NCBI GenBank assembly: GCA_033807775.1
Contig: CM066322.1
Span: 19,829,001-19,893,000, forward strand
Source of the DNA: Saussurea involucrata
Taxonomy: Eukaryota > Streptophyta > Magnoliopsida > Asterales > Asteraceae
Direction of reading: 5' to 3'
DNA: 64,000 nucleotides
Positions 22,635 through 33,920 of this stretch are shown in pieces (the stretch's first letter is position 1; each line of letters opens with the position of its first letter). The notes under the pieces were generated by a model. That model worked only from the letters and a program-made list of their open reading frames with translations. It had not been told where the DNA came from and searched no databases. Both the position numbers and the translations under genes were made by a program.

Positions 22635-22992
22635 GTATTTTACAAATGATTATCACACTGACATGGATTTTCTCACTTATACCAATTGGTCTAACCCTCA
22701 TTTTGTTTTCAAAAATATGTATTCCAGGTCAAGGAACTTTTAATAGCAAAGGAAAGGTTAAGGTGTAGTATGCGGTTGATAGCTGACGGCGATTAGAAAG
22801 TGATTATGTTTTGTTTTGTATGGATGGTACTATGAAATGTAATGTAATTTATTAGCGAAAAGTTAATACTCAAATATGTATTGTATAGTTTTGAGACTAA
22901 GGGACCGTACGTGACTTGTTGTATCTTTTGTGATGAAACTATGATATGAAAAATATGTTATATGTTGTATGTTTGGGACGGGTCGTTACATA

Positions 22993-23004
22993 TGGTATCA
23001 GAGC
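22993..23004 (+). other. Primer-binding site, initiator Met tRNA type
   Basis: TGGTATCAGAGC two bases after the 5' LTR of the plus-strand chromovirus. Confidence 0.9.
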
Positions 23005-23253
23005 ACTAGTTTAAGGGATTTAGGTATTTGGATCCATACCTAGACTTAAATGCATGTGAAGTAGGATGTCCCTAATAATTTTAGAATCCTTGGGATGTTA
23101 AATATAAAAAGGTAGAAGGAACATCATGTAAGGTAATTTCAAATTACATTTGGCCAGTGTAATTGTGAACTTATAGGTACATGTTTGAACTGGAATACCT
23201 GATTATATGGGGTATGTGCTTACGTGTATATTAACCTTGTTGAAATCAACAGA

Positions 23254-24500
23254 ATGGCTAGTGGTTCTGGAAATATGGATAGAGATGAAGAAGGAAACCC
23301 AATCAGGCCAATTACAAGAACTAGAAATATCCAGGAAATGATGATCGGAACAGGAGGGAGAGGTGCATGACGAGGTCGGGGTGAAACTGGAGGTAGGGTC
23401 ATCCCCACGGCACGAAATTTGTTACTAGAAATGATTTGATGGCAGAAATGGAAAGATTGCAAACTAATATACAAGCTATGTTCGACCGTACGCGTCACAC
23501 TGAAACTGTAATACCAGATCCTATTTTTGAAGAAGAGACGCCTGTTACACCTACTATTATACCGGTGCCCAAGAAGTGTGATTACAAGATGTTTTTAAGT
23601 TGCAAACCTACAACCTACTCAGGGGAAAGAGATCCGGTGAAGGCTATGAGATGGCTAAAGGAGATAGAAGCTATCTTCAAAACCAGCAAATGTGCCGAGG
23701 AAGATAGAGTGTTATTTGGGACCGCGATGCTGAAGGCTGATGCGTTATATTGGTGGGAAGCTCTTATTACCTCTAAAGGACCAGACGTGTATTCTACTTT
23801 CTCATGGGAAGAATTTGCCATAGCTTTTAAAAGGCAGTTTTGTCCTCAAGCTGCCGTAAGACAATTGGAAGAAGAGTTCATGAATCTGCAACAGGGTAAG
23901 CTAGCAGTTCGGGATTATACTACGCATTTTCTGGAGAAGTCCCGTTTTGCCGAATATTATGTTGCTACGGAAGCACTCAAAATGGAAAGGTTCGTCTTTG
24001 GGTTAAATTCGGAAATCAGAGGTCTAGTAATTGCAAAGGGAACAGATACTTTTTCAGCCGCCGTGGATGCTGCAGAAAATGTAGAAAGAGATAAAGGGAG
24101 GGATACTGGTGACAAAAGTATGGGAAAGAGAAAATGGGAAGGATCGCATTATGATCCAAAGATGCCCAAATCTCCGAGATTTGATAGTCGTCCATCTTTC
24201 AGACCAGCTGAAAGACCATGTCCAAAATGCAACTGTATTCATCAAGGAAATTGTTATATTGATTCCAAAATTTGTTACAAGTGTGGAAATACTGGTCACA
24301 TCGCTAAAGATTGTCGGGTAACTCGATTCTGTTTCTCTTGTAACTCCCCTGATCATATTCAGTCTGAATGTCCACAGTGGAAAGCACAGCAGGGTAGTAT
24401 GACAGTGAGACCAACGGGTGTTAGGCCGGGAGGGATGCAAAGGCCTGAAGTACCAAAAGCAAAGGGTCGAGCCTTCCAAATGACAGCACAAGAAGCATAG
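23254..24500 (+). pseudogene. gag: gag of the plus-strand chromovirus
   Basis: An ATG at 23254 starts MASGSGNMDRDEEGN, a plausible gag N-terminus, but that frame meets TGA near 23368. The main frame opens at 23436. It has a capsid-like retrotransposon-gag region (WLKEIEAIFKTSKCAEEDRV, LYWWEALI, FKRQFCPQAAVRQLEEEFMN), then two CCHC zinc knuckles, CYKCGNTGHIAKDC and CFSCNSPDHIQSEC (about 24270-24375), and ends in TAG at 24498. Gag binds RNA and forms the particle. The N-terminal frameshift probably abolishes normal Gag, although a product from the downstream ATG could still include capsid and knuckles. A new frame encoding protease starts 12 bp later. Confidence 0.85.
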
Positions 24501-24512
24501 GAAACTCCTGAT

Positions 24513-25688
24513 GTGGTTACAGGTACATTTCTAATAAACTATACACGTGCTAAAGTGTTATTTGACTCCGGTGCAAACCGATCATTTGTGTCTCCTTCTT
24601 TTGCTGCTTATATGCATTTAAAGCCTAAAGTGTTAGATCATGCTTTAATGGTAGAAACTGTAAATGATAATCAAGTACCGGTTAAAGAGGTATTTGATAG
24701 TTGTGTTATAGATATAGATGGATGTGGAGTACCTATTCAGTCATTTCCTATAGCTTTGATCGAGTTTGATGTGGTAGTGGGAATGGATTGGTTAGCCGAG
24801 AATCAGGTTAGTATAGTTTGTGATAAGAAGTTGATTAATGTTGTCTTACCTGAGAGGGGACCGGTAGTGATTTATGGTGATCGTAGAAATCATCAGTCTT
24901 GCCTTATCTCTATGATGAAAGCTCGTAAGTATGTTAATAAAGGCTGCTCGAGTTATTTAGCTTGTGTGATAGATACTAAGCTAGAACAGAATAAGCTGGA
25001 AAATATTTCCAGTGTTCGTGAATTTCCAGAAGTTTTCCTAGAAGATTTGACTAGTCTTCCGCCCGATAGACAAGTAGAGTTTGGTATAGATCTGATTCCT
25101 GGAGCAGCTCCTGTTGCCCGTACACCGTATCGTCTGGCACCTCCAGAGATGAAAGAAATGATGACACAACTGCAAGATCTTTCTGATAAGGGCTTCATCA
25201 GACCCAGTACTTCACCATGGGGTGCACCAGTCCTGTTTGTGAAAAAGAAAGACGGGTCGATGAGGATGTGCATTGATCAGCGGGAATTGAATATGAGACA
25301 AAGAAGATGGTTAGAATTCGTGAATGATTACGACTGCGAAATTCTCTATCATCCGGGGAAGGCGAATGTAGTAGCTGATGCACTGAGTCATCAGGAGAGG
25401 AGCGGAATAATAAAAGCCATTGCACTACGAGCTGAACTTCTACCTAACATCTTTGACGAATTGAAGAAGTGTCAAGTAGAAGCCTTTCAAGAAAAACATT
25501 TGAAATCAGAACGGTTAATGGGTATATCAACATCACTCGTAAAAGATGATCGTGGGTTATTGTGTCTGGAAAATAGAATATGGGTGCCTCGTTTGGGTAA
25601 TTTACGTGATCGGGTACTACAAGAAGCTCATCAATCTCGTTTCTCTATTCATCCGGGCACGAATAAAATGTATAAGGATCTGCGATAA
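24513..25688 (+). pseudogene. pol: Protease plus RT/RNase H fusion remnant
   Basis: One 391-residue frame. Residues about 12-120 are an aspartic protease with FDSGANRSFV as active site and VVVGMDWL as the second motif. Residues about 165-260 are the RT lead-in (VEFGIDLIPGAAPVARTPYR; KGFIRPSTSPWGAPVLFVKK; MRMCIDQRELN). Immediately after RELN the sequence jumps to RRWLEFVNDYDCEILYHPGK and ANVVADALSHQ, the end of RNase H. The RT palm (YxDD), connection and RNase H catalytic core are missing, so roughly 1 kb has been deleted without breaking the frame. The frame then enters the integrase zinc-finger lead (HPGTNKMYKDLR) and stops at TAA 25686-25688, where relatives usually have an Arg or Lys codon. 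It cannot reverse transcribe. Confidence 0.9.
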
Positions 25689-26875
25689 TTTTACTGGTGG
25701 CCGGGAATGAAGAAAAGTATTGCCCAACATATGGAAGGTTGTTCTACTTGTAAGAAAGTAAAGATTGAACATCAAAAGCCTTTTGGTCAGTTGCAACGTT
25801 TAGAAATACCTATGTGGAAATGGGATCAGATTACTACAGATTTCATCATGAAGTTACCAAAGACTCCGAAGGGACTTGATGCCATTTGGTTGATCGTCGA
25901 CAGATTGACAAAGTCTGCTCACTTCCTGCCAATAAAAGAAACCTATTCATAGAAAGACTAGCCAAATTGTACATCGACGAAATAGTAACTCGACATGGAG
26001 TTCCAATATCGATTATTTCTGATCGTAATAGTCGTTTTACTTCAAGGTTCTGGAGAAGTTTTCAGAAAGAAATGGGGACGCAAATAAAGCTAAGTACGGC
26101 ATACCATCCTCAAACTGATGGTCAGAGTGAACGAACAATTCAGACTTTAGAAGATATGTTACGGGCCTGTATTGTTGATTTTAGGGGATCGTGGGATAAG
26201 CACCTACCGTTGATTGAATTTGCCTACAATAACAGTTATCACTCCAGCATACAAGCAGCACCGTTTGAAGTTCTGTATGGTAGAAAATGCCGAACGCCTC
26301 TGTGTTGGAACGAAGTGGGAGAGAAACAATTGCCAGGGCCAGACATAGTTCAGTTAACTGCGGACAAGATCACTCAAATTGGTGAACGATTAAAAGTGGC
26401 ACAAGATAGACAGAAAAGTTACGCTGACCGACGCCGAAAACCGTTAGAATTCCAAGTTGGAGATTTTGTAATGTTAAAAGTCTCGCCTTGGAAAGGAGCC
26501 ATTCGATTTGGGAAACAAGGTAAAGTTAGTCCAAGGTACATCGAACCGTTTGCAATTACAGAAAGAATCGGAGAAGTGGCTTACAGGTTAGAACTCCCGT
26601 CGGAGTTAAGCGGTATCCACAATGCATTCCATGTTTCCAATTTACGAAAGGGTTTGTTTACACCAGATCAGGCAGTTTCTCTACCAGGTATACAGATTGA
26701 TGAAAAGCTGAACTTTGTGGAAGAACCTGAAGCCATTGTTGACCGTAAAGTTAAAGTGTTGCGGAATAAGGAGATCAAACAAGTAAAAGTTCAATGGCGA
26801 TATCATAAAGGTCAGGATGCTACTTGGGAATCAGAATCAGAAATGAGAACTAAATACCCTCGTCTTTTCTCCTAA
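25689..26875 (+). pseudogene. pol: Integrase and chromodomain, one frameshift
   Basis: Translation continues after the TAA as FYWWPGMKKSIAQHMEGCST (integrase zinc-binding end) and ITTDFIMKLPKT (first catalytic Asp). Near 25949 a one-base loss shifts the frame, and the 25886 frame continues with ERLAKLYIDEIVTRHGVP, IISDRNSRFTSRFW (second Asp) and HPQTDGQSERTIQTLEDMLR (catalytic Glu). The GPY/F-like region and a C-terminal chromodomain (VDRKVKVLRNKEIKQVKVQW ... WESESEMRTKYPRLF) end at 26875. The chromodomain places it among chromoviruses, whose integrases are steered to chromatin. All three catalytic residues are present, but a stop and a frameshift prevent a normal product. Confidence 0.9.
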
Positions 26876-26900
26876 CCGAATTCCGGGACGGAATTCTTTT

Positions 26901-26913
26901 AAGGGGAAGATGT
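26901..26913 (+). other. Polypurine tract
   Basis: aaggggaagatgt directly before the right LTR, the expected primer for plus-strand DNA synthesis. Confidence 0.8.
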
Positions 26914-28549
26914 TGTAATAACCAGGTACGTTATAGGTTTATTTAAATTTTTACTTATATTAGTTTAAGGTAAATTGGGTTAGTTTTATAAGTTTAAGGG
27001 TATTTTTGGTCAATGTAGTAAATTCTAAACCCTTAGGAGTAATTTGGTTTAATATAGATATCAAACCTTCAGACCTCTTTCATTAAGTCGGTCTCCAAGT
27101 GTGTGTGTGTGTGTGTGTACGCTGAAGCAGAGAGAGGAGAGAAAACAGGAGAAAGCAATCAATCGTTTAGGGCTTGAAGGGATCTCAATTGGAGATAGTT
27201 TAAGGTATAAATCCTTTCGTTTTGTGTTTGTAATCGTTTATAGCAAGTTTTTATCGGATTGGATTGTCAAAAAGAAAGAGCAGAAGTATCGATCGACTAG
27301 GGTTTCAATTGAAATCGTTTGGAATCGTTATTGAGGTATAGTTCCTTTTCATTTTGTGTTTGTAATTGTTAGTAGTAAGTTCCTATTGGTTTAGATGTGT
27401 CGATTTTATGATTTGTATCGATTTCAATCGATTTCTGGGGTGACAAAATTGGAGTCCCGGTACTTGGAGTTCCGGTATTTGGAGTCCCGGTATTGGTTTC
27501 TGATTTTTTTTATTGTTACGTACTCGTGTCGTTTCAAAGCGAAATATAGGGGTATGGGTACTCGTTTTGAGTGTAAAATAGCATTTGAACACTTTGAACA
27601 TGTTTTTATGTGCCAATTACAAACCCAAAGTCTTGTGATTGACGTCGGTTGTTCGGTTTCTAGCTCGGTTGTGATTCGGGGGTGTCCGGTGGGTTGTTAA
27701 GGTTGTCAATTGTCGTAGTGAGTCTTATATACATATAATCATAGGGGTTTCATCAATGTGTATATATTTTAGGCTCGATTGCCCCTCGTTAGTGAAGTTT
27801 GATATTGGTGTTCGGTTGTATCGTTTGCGCGTGTGTGGCTTCAAACTATTAACAAAGTGAGTTTTACTTTAACCATTTTCAAACTGGAATACATATACTG
27901 ATTGGGAATGTGTTATATAGTGTGATTATGTGCTTATGTTTGAAATATAATATATTGAGATGTATATTGTATTTATATGAGCATTACACTACACGAGTGC
28001 ACGTTGGCCGGTTTTAGGACCGGTGGAGTTTGGCTGTACGGAGGGACATCGGAGTTGGCTGTATGTTAGTGCAGCGGAGTAAACTGATTAGTTGGCTTGC
28101 AACCAACTAATATGGCCATGAGGAAGAATTATACACAATGCATATGAGTCATGATTGGTGTTCAAATATGTGATATATATATATATATTGTGTATTTTAC
28201 AAATGATTATCACACTGACAGGGATTTTCTCACTTAGACCAATTGGTCTAACCCTCATTTTGTTTTCAAAAATATGTATTCCAGGTCAAGGAACTTGTAA
28301 TAGCAAAGGGAAGGATAAGGTGTAGTATGCGGTTGATAGCTGACGGAGATTAGAAAGTGATTATGTTTTGTTTTGTATGGATGGTATTATGAAATGTAAT
28401 GTAAATTATTAGCGAAAAGTTAATACTCAAATATGTATTGTATAGTTTTGAGACTAAGGGATCGTACGTGACTTATGTTGTGTCTTTTGTGATGAAACTA
28501 TGATATGAAAAATATGTTATATGTTGTATGTTTGGGACGGGTCGTTACA
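26914..28549 (+). repeat. Right LTR (3' LTR) of the plus-strand chromovirus
   Basis: It matches 21302-22990 closely apart from fewer minisatellite and TA units, and is followed by aacta (28550-28554). Confidence 0.9.
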
Positions 28550-28554
28550 AACTA

Positions 28555-30709
28555 AATAGACCTTAAATATCTCATCATGTTCATATTTTTCTTCAACAAG
28601 GATACACCACACCTTCAATCTTAAGAAATGGTGCAAGTTAGCAACATTGGCAAGAAGGTTTTTTTTCTTCTGTAATTGCTCTCTGCAACAATCACCGTTT
28701 CAACACATTCTATGTAATCCGGCTTCATTCATGAAGACACAATGAGTGATATAAGATATATTTGCTTTGTATTTCAATGATTATCATGTAAGAGCATTTA
28801 CGTTACTGCTTAGATTGATTGATTCCATTGTTCATTTACGACTATATATTGACAACTTATTAAGGAATCACATGAGAGCTGAGACAAAGTTTTTCATTAT
28901 GTCTTTACATTTTCAATGCACGTTAATAATTTGTGGGATACGTTCATGAATCACGATACACATCTCATTTCGTATTCTTTATGTTGTACTTGGTATTTTT
29001 GGAGTATTGTGCTAAATTGCCTAATATTTGTAAACTATGGGGCAACAGATTAAATTTATGCACTTCAATTTGTTGTTTTGAACTTTAAGTGGTGCTTTCT
29101 TTACTTATGTGTATGTACAAGTTCATTTTTTGCAGTGATTGTTCTGTCTTTGTTTTTTCATAGGGGTTGAACTATAAACTTACTGATCTATGAGAACTAA
29201 ATGAGATGGAGTGTTTATGGATTTCAATACAAACTTGTGGCACATAACACGTTTCAAATTTTCTGAATCGAAAGTTTGTATTACATATTCTAGGCCTTTA
29301 AGCTACATGGTTTTTTTCTTGATTTCTTGATATCTGAGCAAGAATATCAGTTATTCTTTTTTTCTTTTCAAGAGCTTCCAAGTCATTAATACAAAGATAC
29401 ATTTTCATCTACAACTCGGCCACTTCTCACATGGGGTAAATTAGGTGTGGATGTCAGAATGTGTTGTGTGGTCATACTGTGAAACTCTTGAAAACAAAGT
29501 TAAAATGGGGTTAAAAATTAAAAATTAAGATCAAGTCAAGCTAGCTAATTGTTGTTGGAATATGAAGTCTTCCTATTAAGAAGAAGGGATGTAGTGTGGT
29601 TAAGTTTTCTGGTAAAACATTAGAATATGGTAAATCTTATTAATAAAGGTACGTGGCTAGCAAGGAGGAAGCGGGCTTTGTTAAAAGGAAATCACCCTTT
29701 TAATTGTTGGCCACATTTAACACGAATCACCATGACACTCTTAGAGATCATGATGATGTTAACTTAATTCTAAAAGAATATCTTACATATTCATGCACAA
29801 GTTCCTGTTTTTTGTTTCATAATTCTTCTCCTAAAGATATTATGTTTACTAATTTTTGTTAACCATTTGAAGGGAACAACCATTTTACAACATATGTGAG
29901 TGGTTTGTTAATGCCATAAGTATTCTTTTGCACTTGTTGGTGTTGATTAATGTGGCTTAAATTAATAGTTTTTTTGTGCTTTTATTGGAAGCGACTGACC
30001 ACTCTACCTTTTGAGACGAAGGACATGTTAGATGTTCTGTTGTGTGAATTAAATCACCTCATGATCATTGAACCAAATAACTTAAGATATTAGAGAACTA
30101 TCCTTGATGCATCTTGCATTCTATATTTTCATGGCTCAACGAAATTGGGAACAATTTTTATTAATTGACAGTACTATTAGGTTTCTTCTATTTTGTACTA
30201 TTAGGTTTCTTCTATTTTTCCTGGAAGAGGATTTTTATCCATTGATGGTGCTGAAAAGAAATAAACATTTTTATGGGTTTTATTTTATTTTCTGTTCTAT
30301 GTTTTCATTTTGGGTTTGTTTGATATGATTCTTGATTGTGATATTATTTGACACTTCTAGAATACATTTTACAAGTTTTGTGGGTTTGTTTTATATAATT
30401 TTCTGGTGTCCGTGTAAATGCAATCATGTTCATTGAGACGTTATTTGATAAATTAGGTGGCAAAACAAGTTTTATAAGCTAAATTAGAAAGTATAATTTT
30501 GTTAACACATATCATAATGCTTTATACTCCGTATAAACAAGTTAAAGTAACTTTAACATTGGGATATTATTTCTTTCAGAGAGTGTCTGCCAAAAAATTC
30601 ATATATATAACACCCCTAATACATTCATTTATATTACACCGCATTCATTAGTCGTCAATGAACGAGTTTCAACTTTATGTATTATGTATTTAGTAACAAA
30701 AAGTTCGTC
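28555..30709 (+). other. Helitron interior after the nested chromovirus
   Basis: AT-rich and apparently non-coding. The small open frames at 28767 and 30104 carry no recognisable domain. A short direct duplication (actattaggtttcttctatt) lies near 30172-30215. Confidence 0.55.
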
Positions 30710-30737
30710 ACCGCGCATCGCGCGGTGCACACACTAG
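30710..30737 (+). terminator. Helitron 3' terminal hairpin and CTAG end
   Basis: accgcgc-atc-gcgcggt forms a 7-bp stem with a 3-nt loop, 11 nt before the CTAG end. In Helitrons this hairpin marks the end of the strand-transfer unit. Confidence 0.8.
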
Positions 30738-31512
30738 TAATTACTTAATTATAAAATCATGATTAAAAAACTTATACTATATCTTTTGAAGGCAAATTAA
30801 ACTAAATAAATAAAAATAATAATGTCTAATTTGTCACAAAAATTAAATGAAACGAAATTAGTTATAAATACACATCAATATTTTCACTAATTTTCAAGCA
30901 ATTTAATAACAATATCTTTCATAGCTACCTCTCAAAGTAATTTGGCATGCATAGCAATGATGTACGAGGTATGAATCAAAACCAAGAATTGGATCGAAAA
31001 TAATTGGATCCGAAATGATTGGGTAAGGGCTAGATTGCTTCAGTTTTTCAGGCTAACGACTTGTTAAATATCAGTTGGAAAAAGAGATAACTGGTCCGAG
31101 ATGACTGTTCACCAAAAACACAGGTCTCTATAAGTCGTAAGATCATGTATAAGGTTGACATCTACGGGCTAATACCAAAAGGTCAAGGAAGATGGTGGAT
31201 TAGGATCGGTCATTCAGATTGGGAATCATGAACCAAACAAAGCACAATCAAAAACTTATTTTTGAATACTTGGAAATAATGAATTGTGCACCTAATTGTT
31301 TATATACCTTTACATTTAATTGCATTAAACGTTTGGACTCGAGTTTAGAGCAAATGTTCATACTTTAGTATTTTTAGGAAAAATATGTTTGACTCTATTC
31401 TCATTTTCACATAACCTATTTTAGAAAAACATTGAATGGTTAAACAATTTGGTATTTTGAATTGTCAGCATGATTTTTATATAAATACTGAACAACATAA
31501 TCAATATATTAT
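30738..31512. other. AT-rich intergenic, no gene seen
   Basis: Nothing recognisable on either strand between the Helitron end and the next inverted-repeat element. Confidence 0.45.
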
Positions 31513-32707
31513 GAGTTAAATATAAATTTGGTTCTCTGGTTTACATAAACTAATGAATAAGGTCCCTGAAAATAATATTTAATGAATGACATCCCTATAG
31601 TTTTAATTTTTATAACAGATAAAGTCCCTCCCTCTATCACCGTCAATAAATTTCCGTTAGTGACCCTCCTCTCCCTCAACTTTAATTTTTATTAACAAAT
31701 TTAGTCCCTAGAACTACTATTCAGATTATAACAGATTTGGTCCCTCAGAATACTTTTTATTTTATAACAAATATGGTCACTCCCTCAACTTTCATTTTTT
31801 AGAATTTGGTTCCTCTATTAGTCTATTTAATCAATAAAATTCGGGGCACAAACATATAGCTTCTAAATCTATGGAGCAAAATAACTAGATAAAATTTTAA
31901 CTTTAGATTTTGTCATTAAAATATTTTATTTATCATAACTTTATTTTCATGAAGTTCTTAAGCTCAAAGAAAATATAATTTTGATAACCTTTTGTTTTAA
32001 TTAGTCAAACATAAAAAACCCTGCTAGAACTAAATATTTGACAATATGTTAGATAATAAGATATAAAATTAGAAGTCTAAGTAATTTACTAAAACTAATT
32101 AATAATTTAACATACAAAAAATATTATAATTATATTAGATATAAAAATATAAATTTAACTATTTTAGTTAAACTAGTTAATATACAATAGAAATGGTTAT
32201 AGTTAAGTTATAATTAATAAATATATGCCACATATAAAAACATTATAATTTAATAAAACATTTTAATGATAACATCTAAGCTTAAATTTTTATTTAGTTA
32301 GTATGCTCATTTTATTTTTATGCCACAAATATTATTGATTAAATAGAGGGATCAAATCCTAAAAATGAAACTTGAGAGAGGGACAAAATTTATTATAAAA
32401 ATAAAAGGTACATTGAGGAACCAAATCTGTTATAAATTGAATAGTAGTTGGAGGGACTAAACTTGTTAAAAAAGATGAAAGTTGAGGGAGAGAAGGGTCG
32501 CTAATGGATTGGTTTTGCCATCCAAAAGGGGGTTGCGGCACAGCTTGTTGCTCGTTTGCCTGCCGAAGTTAATTGACGGTGTTAGAGGGAGAACTTTATC
32601 CGTTTTAAAAAAGTGAAACTATAGGGACGCCATTCGTTAAAAGTTCTTTTCAAGGACCTTATTCATTAATTTATGTAGACCACAGAAACCAAAGTTGCAT
32701 TTAACTC
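31513..32707. mobile_element. MULE-type element, ~150-bp TIRs, non-coding
   Basis: gagttaaat...ggtttacataaactaatg on the left is mirrored on the right (cattaatttatgtagacc ... atttaactc), and inverted similarity runs on through 'gacatccctatag', 'gataaagtccctc' and 'caccgtcaat'. The 9-bp flanks are atatattat (31504-31512) and atatattct (32708-32716), one mismatch. The AT-rich centre has further inverted words but no transposase. Confidence 0.8.
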
Positions 32708-33165
32708 ATATATTCTAGTTTTTAATATAAACTAAAGATTATTAGATGTAAGATAAGATACTTAAATTGATTCCTTTATATATTTAAATCTACTTAGATA
32801 ACTAGTATTTTGTAAAAATATGCATCAAATATTATTGTTTCCTAACCAATGATAGCTTTTTTCAAAGATGACGTGCAACTAGTCATCTAAAATTGACATA
32901 CTTCCTTTGTATTGGACCAAAAGTCGGATCTTCGTTCTGATATATGATTCTTCCGCGTATAACAAATTGAACGTAAACCCTTATCTGATTTGCATTGCAA
33001 CCAACCTTTAACGTATTGTATATATATTAACTGAAAATAAATCAGTCCCACCACCTATTCTGACTATGATTCTAAACAGAATTGTAGTTTGTTAACGTTA
33101 TAAATAGACTCGCATGCGCATGTGTGTGTGTGTATTATATATATAGGAAAGTCACACTATTAACT
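32708..33165. other. Intergenic flank with (TG)n and TA runs
   Basis: A short tgtgtg run near 33119-33133 and a TA run follow ordinary AT-rich sequence. No gene is seen. It ends at the copia LTR. Confidence 0.55.
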
Positions 33166-33858
33166 TGTCAGGATCGATTCTTAACAAGAATTAAACTTCT
33201 TAGAAACAGAATTTAGAGAATCTTGCGGAATAGAACTCTAAAATAATTAAAGAACAATCAATAGAATTCAACACACTGTATATATCAAACTGTATTACTC
33301 ACAAGCTTTACACCAAACCTCAATCTTGTTGAACAGGCTCAACAAGACGATTTCTACTTCTCTAGAAAATAGGGTTCTTACACCTTGAGGTTAATTCACT
33401 CTTGAATGAATATCAAATTCTATTTCACTCGTATATCTTCTCTATCCTAATAGCTATCTATCAATACTATATATACAAAAGTAATTACAAGATAACTATC
33501 AAAAGTAAATTGATCTTCTGAATCTTCGTTAAACATATCTTGATCAATTCCTTCTTTGTCTCCAAAAGTATCGCATCCCAAACTTATCAAGTCAGCAGTA
33601 TTAACAATGATTTGGCTCAGCAGCATTAACGACCTTCAGCAGTATTAACCTTCACAGTCTTCAAGCAGTAGTAACTAAGCTCAGCAGCACTAACTATGTC
33701 TAGCAGTAGTAATTTGGTCTAGCAGTACTAACCGTGTCTAGCAGTAGTAACTTCGTCTAGCAGTAGTAACCTTGCCTAGCAGTAGTAACGAAGAACTGGC
33801 AGTAGTAACATTGTCTTGGCAGTACTAACCATACTTAGCATATCTTCAGTTCCCAACA
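33166..33858 (-). repeat. Left LTR (3' LTR) of the copia element
   Basis: It begins tgtcaggatc and ends ttcccaaca. The last 260 bp (33593-33840) hold about a dozen copies of agcag(t/c)a(t/g/c)taac, the element's dispersed motif. A TATA-like ctatatatacaaaag lies at 33467-33481 on the plus strand. Confidence 0.92.
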
Positions 33859-33873
33859 ATCTCCCCCTAACTT
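33859..33873 (-). other. Polypurine tract of the copia element
   Basis: The minus strand reads aagttagggggagat directly before the 3' LTR. Confidence 0.85.
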
Positions 33874-33920
33874 GACTTTTAGGAAAAGAAGTCAAGTTCT
33901 TCAGATGATGCTTCCAAAAC

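Larger units (their letters stand above)
21302..22990 (+). repeat. Left LTR (5' LTR) of the plus-strand chromovirus
   Basis: It begins tgtaataacc and ends gggtcgttaca. It contains a five-unit ggagtcccggtatt array (21833-21906) and a (TA)n run (22583-22632). Both are shorter in the right LTR (three units; about 17 bp of TA). Confidence 0.9.
21302..28549 (+). mobile_element. Ty3/gypsy chromovirus (Tekay-like) with internal pol deletion
   Basis: LTRs at 21302-22990 and 26914-28549 are flanked by aacta (21297-21301, 28550-28554). A Met-tRNA primer-binding site follows the left LTR and a polypurine tract (aaggggaagatgt) precedes the right one. The order is gag with two zinc knuckles, protease, a fused RT/RNase H remnant, integrase and chromodomain, as in chromoviruses. 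One stop, several frameshifts and the deletion make it non-autonomous. LTR differences are mainly repeat-unit number. Confidence 0.92.
20972..30737 (+). mobile_element. Non-autonomous Helitron with a nested chromovirus
   Basis: The left end tctatataaaagtaaaatca follows an A, and the right end is a 7-bp GC-rich hairpin (accgcgc / gcgcggt, 30710-30726) followed by gcacacactag and a T. A 5' TC, a 3' CTAG preceded by a short hairpin, and insertion between A and T without target duplication are the defining marks of Helitrons. The plus-strand chromovirus 21302-28549 is inserted inside, so the original Helitron was about 2.5 kb. I see no Rep/helicase motif, so it would depend on an autonomous partner. 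The parts outside the insertion (20972-21296, 28555-30709) hold no recognisable captured gene. Confidence 0.75.
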
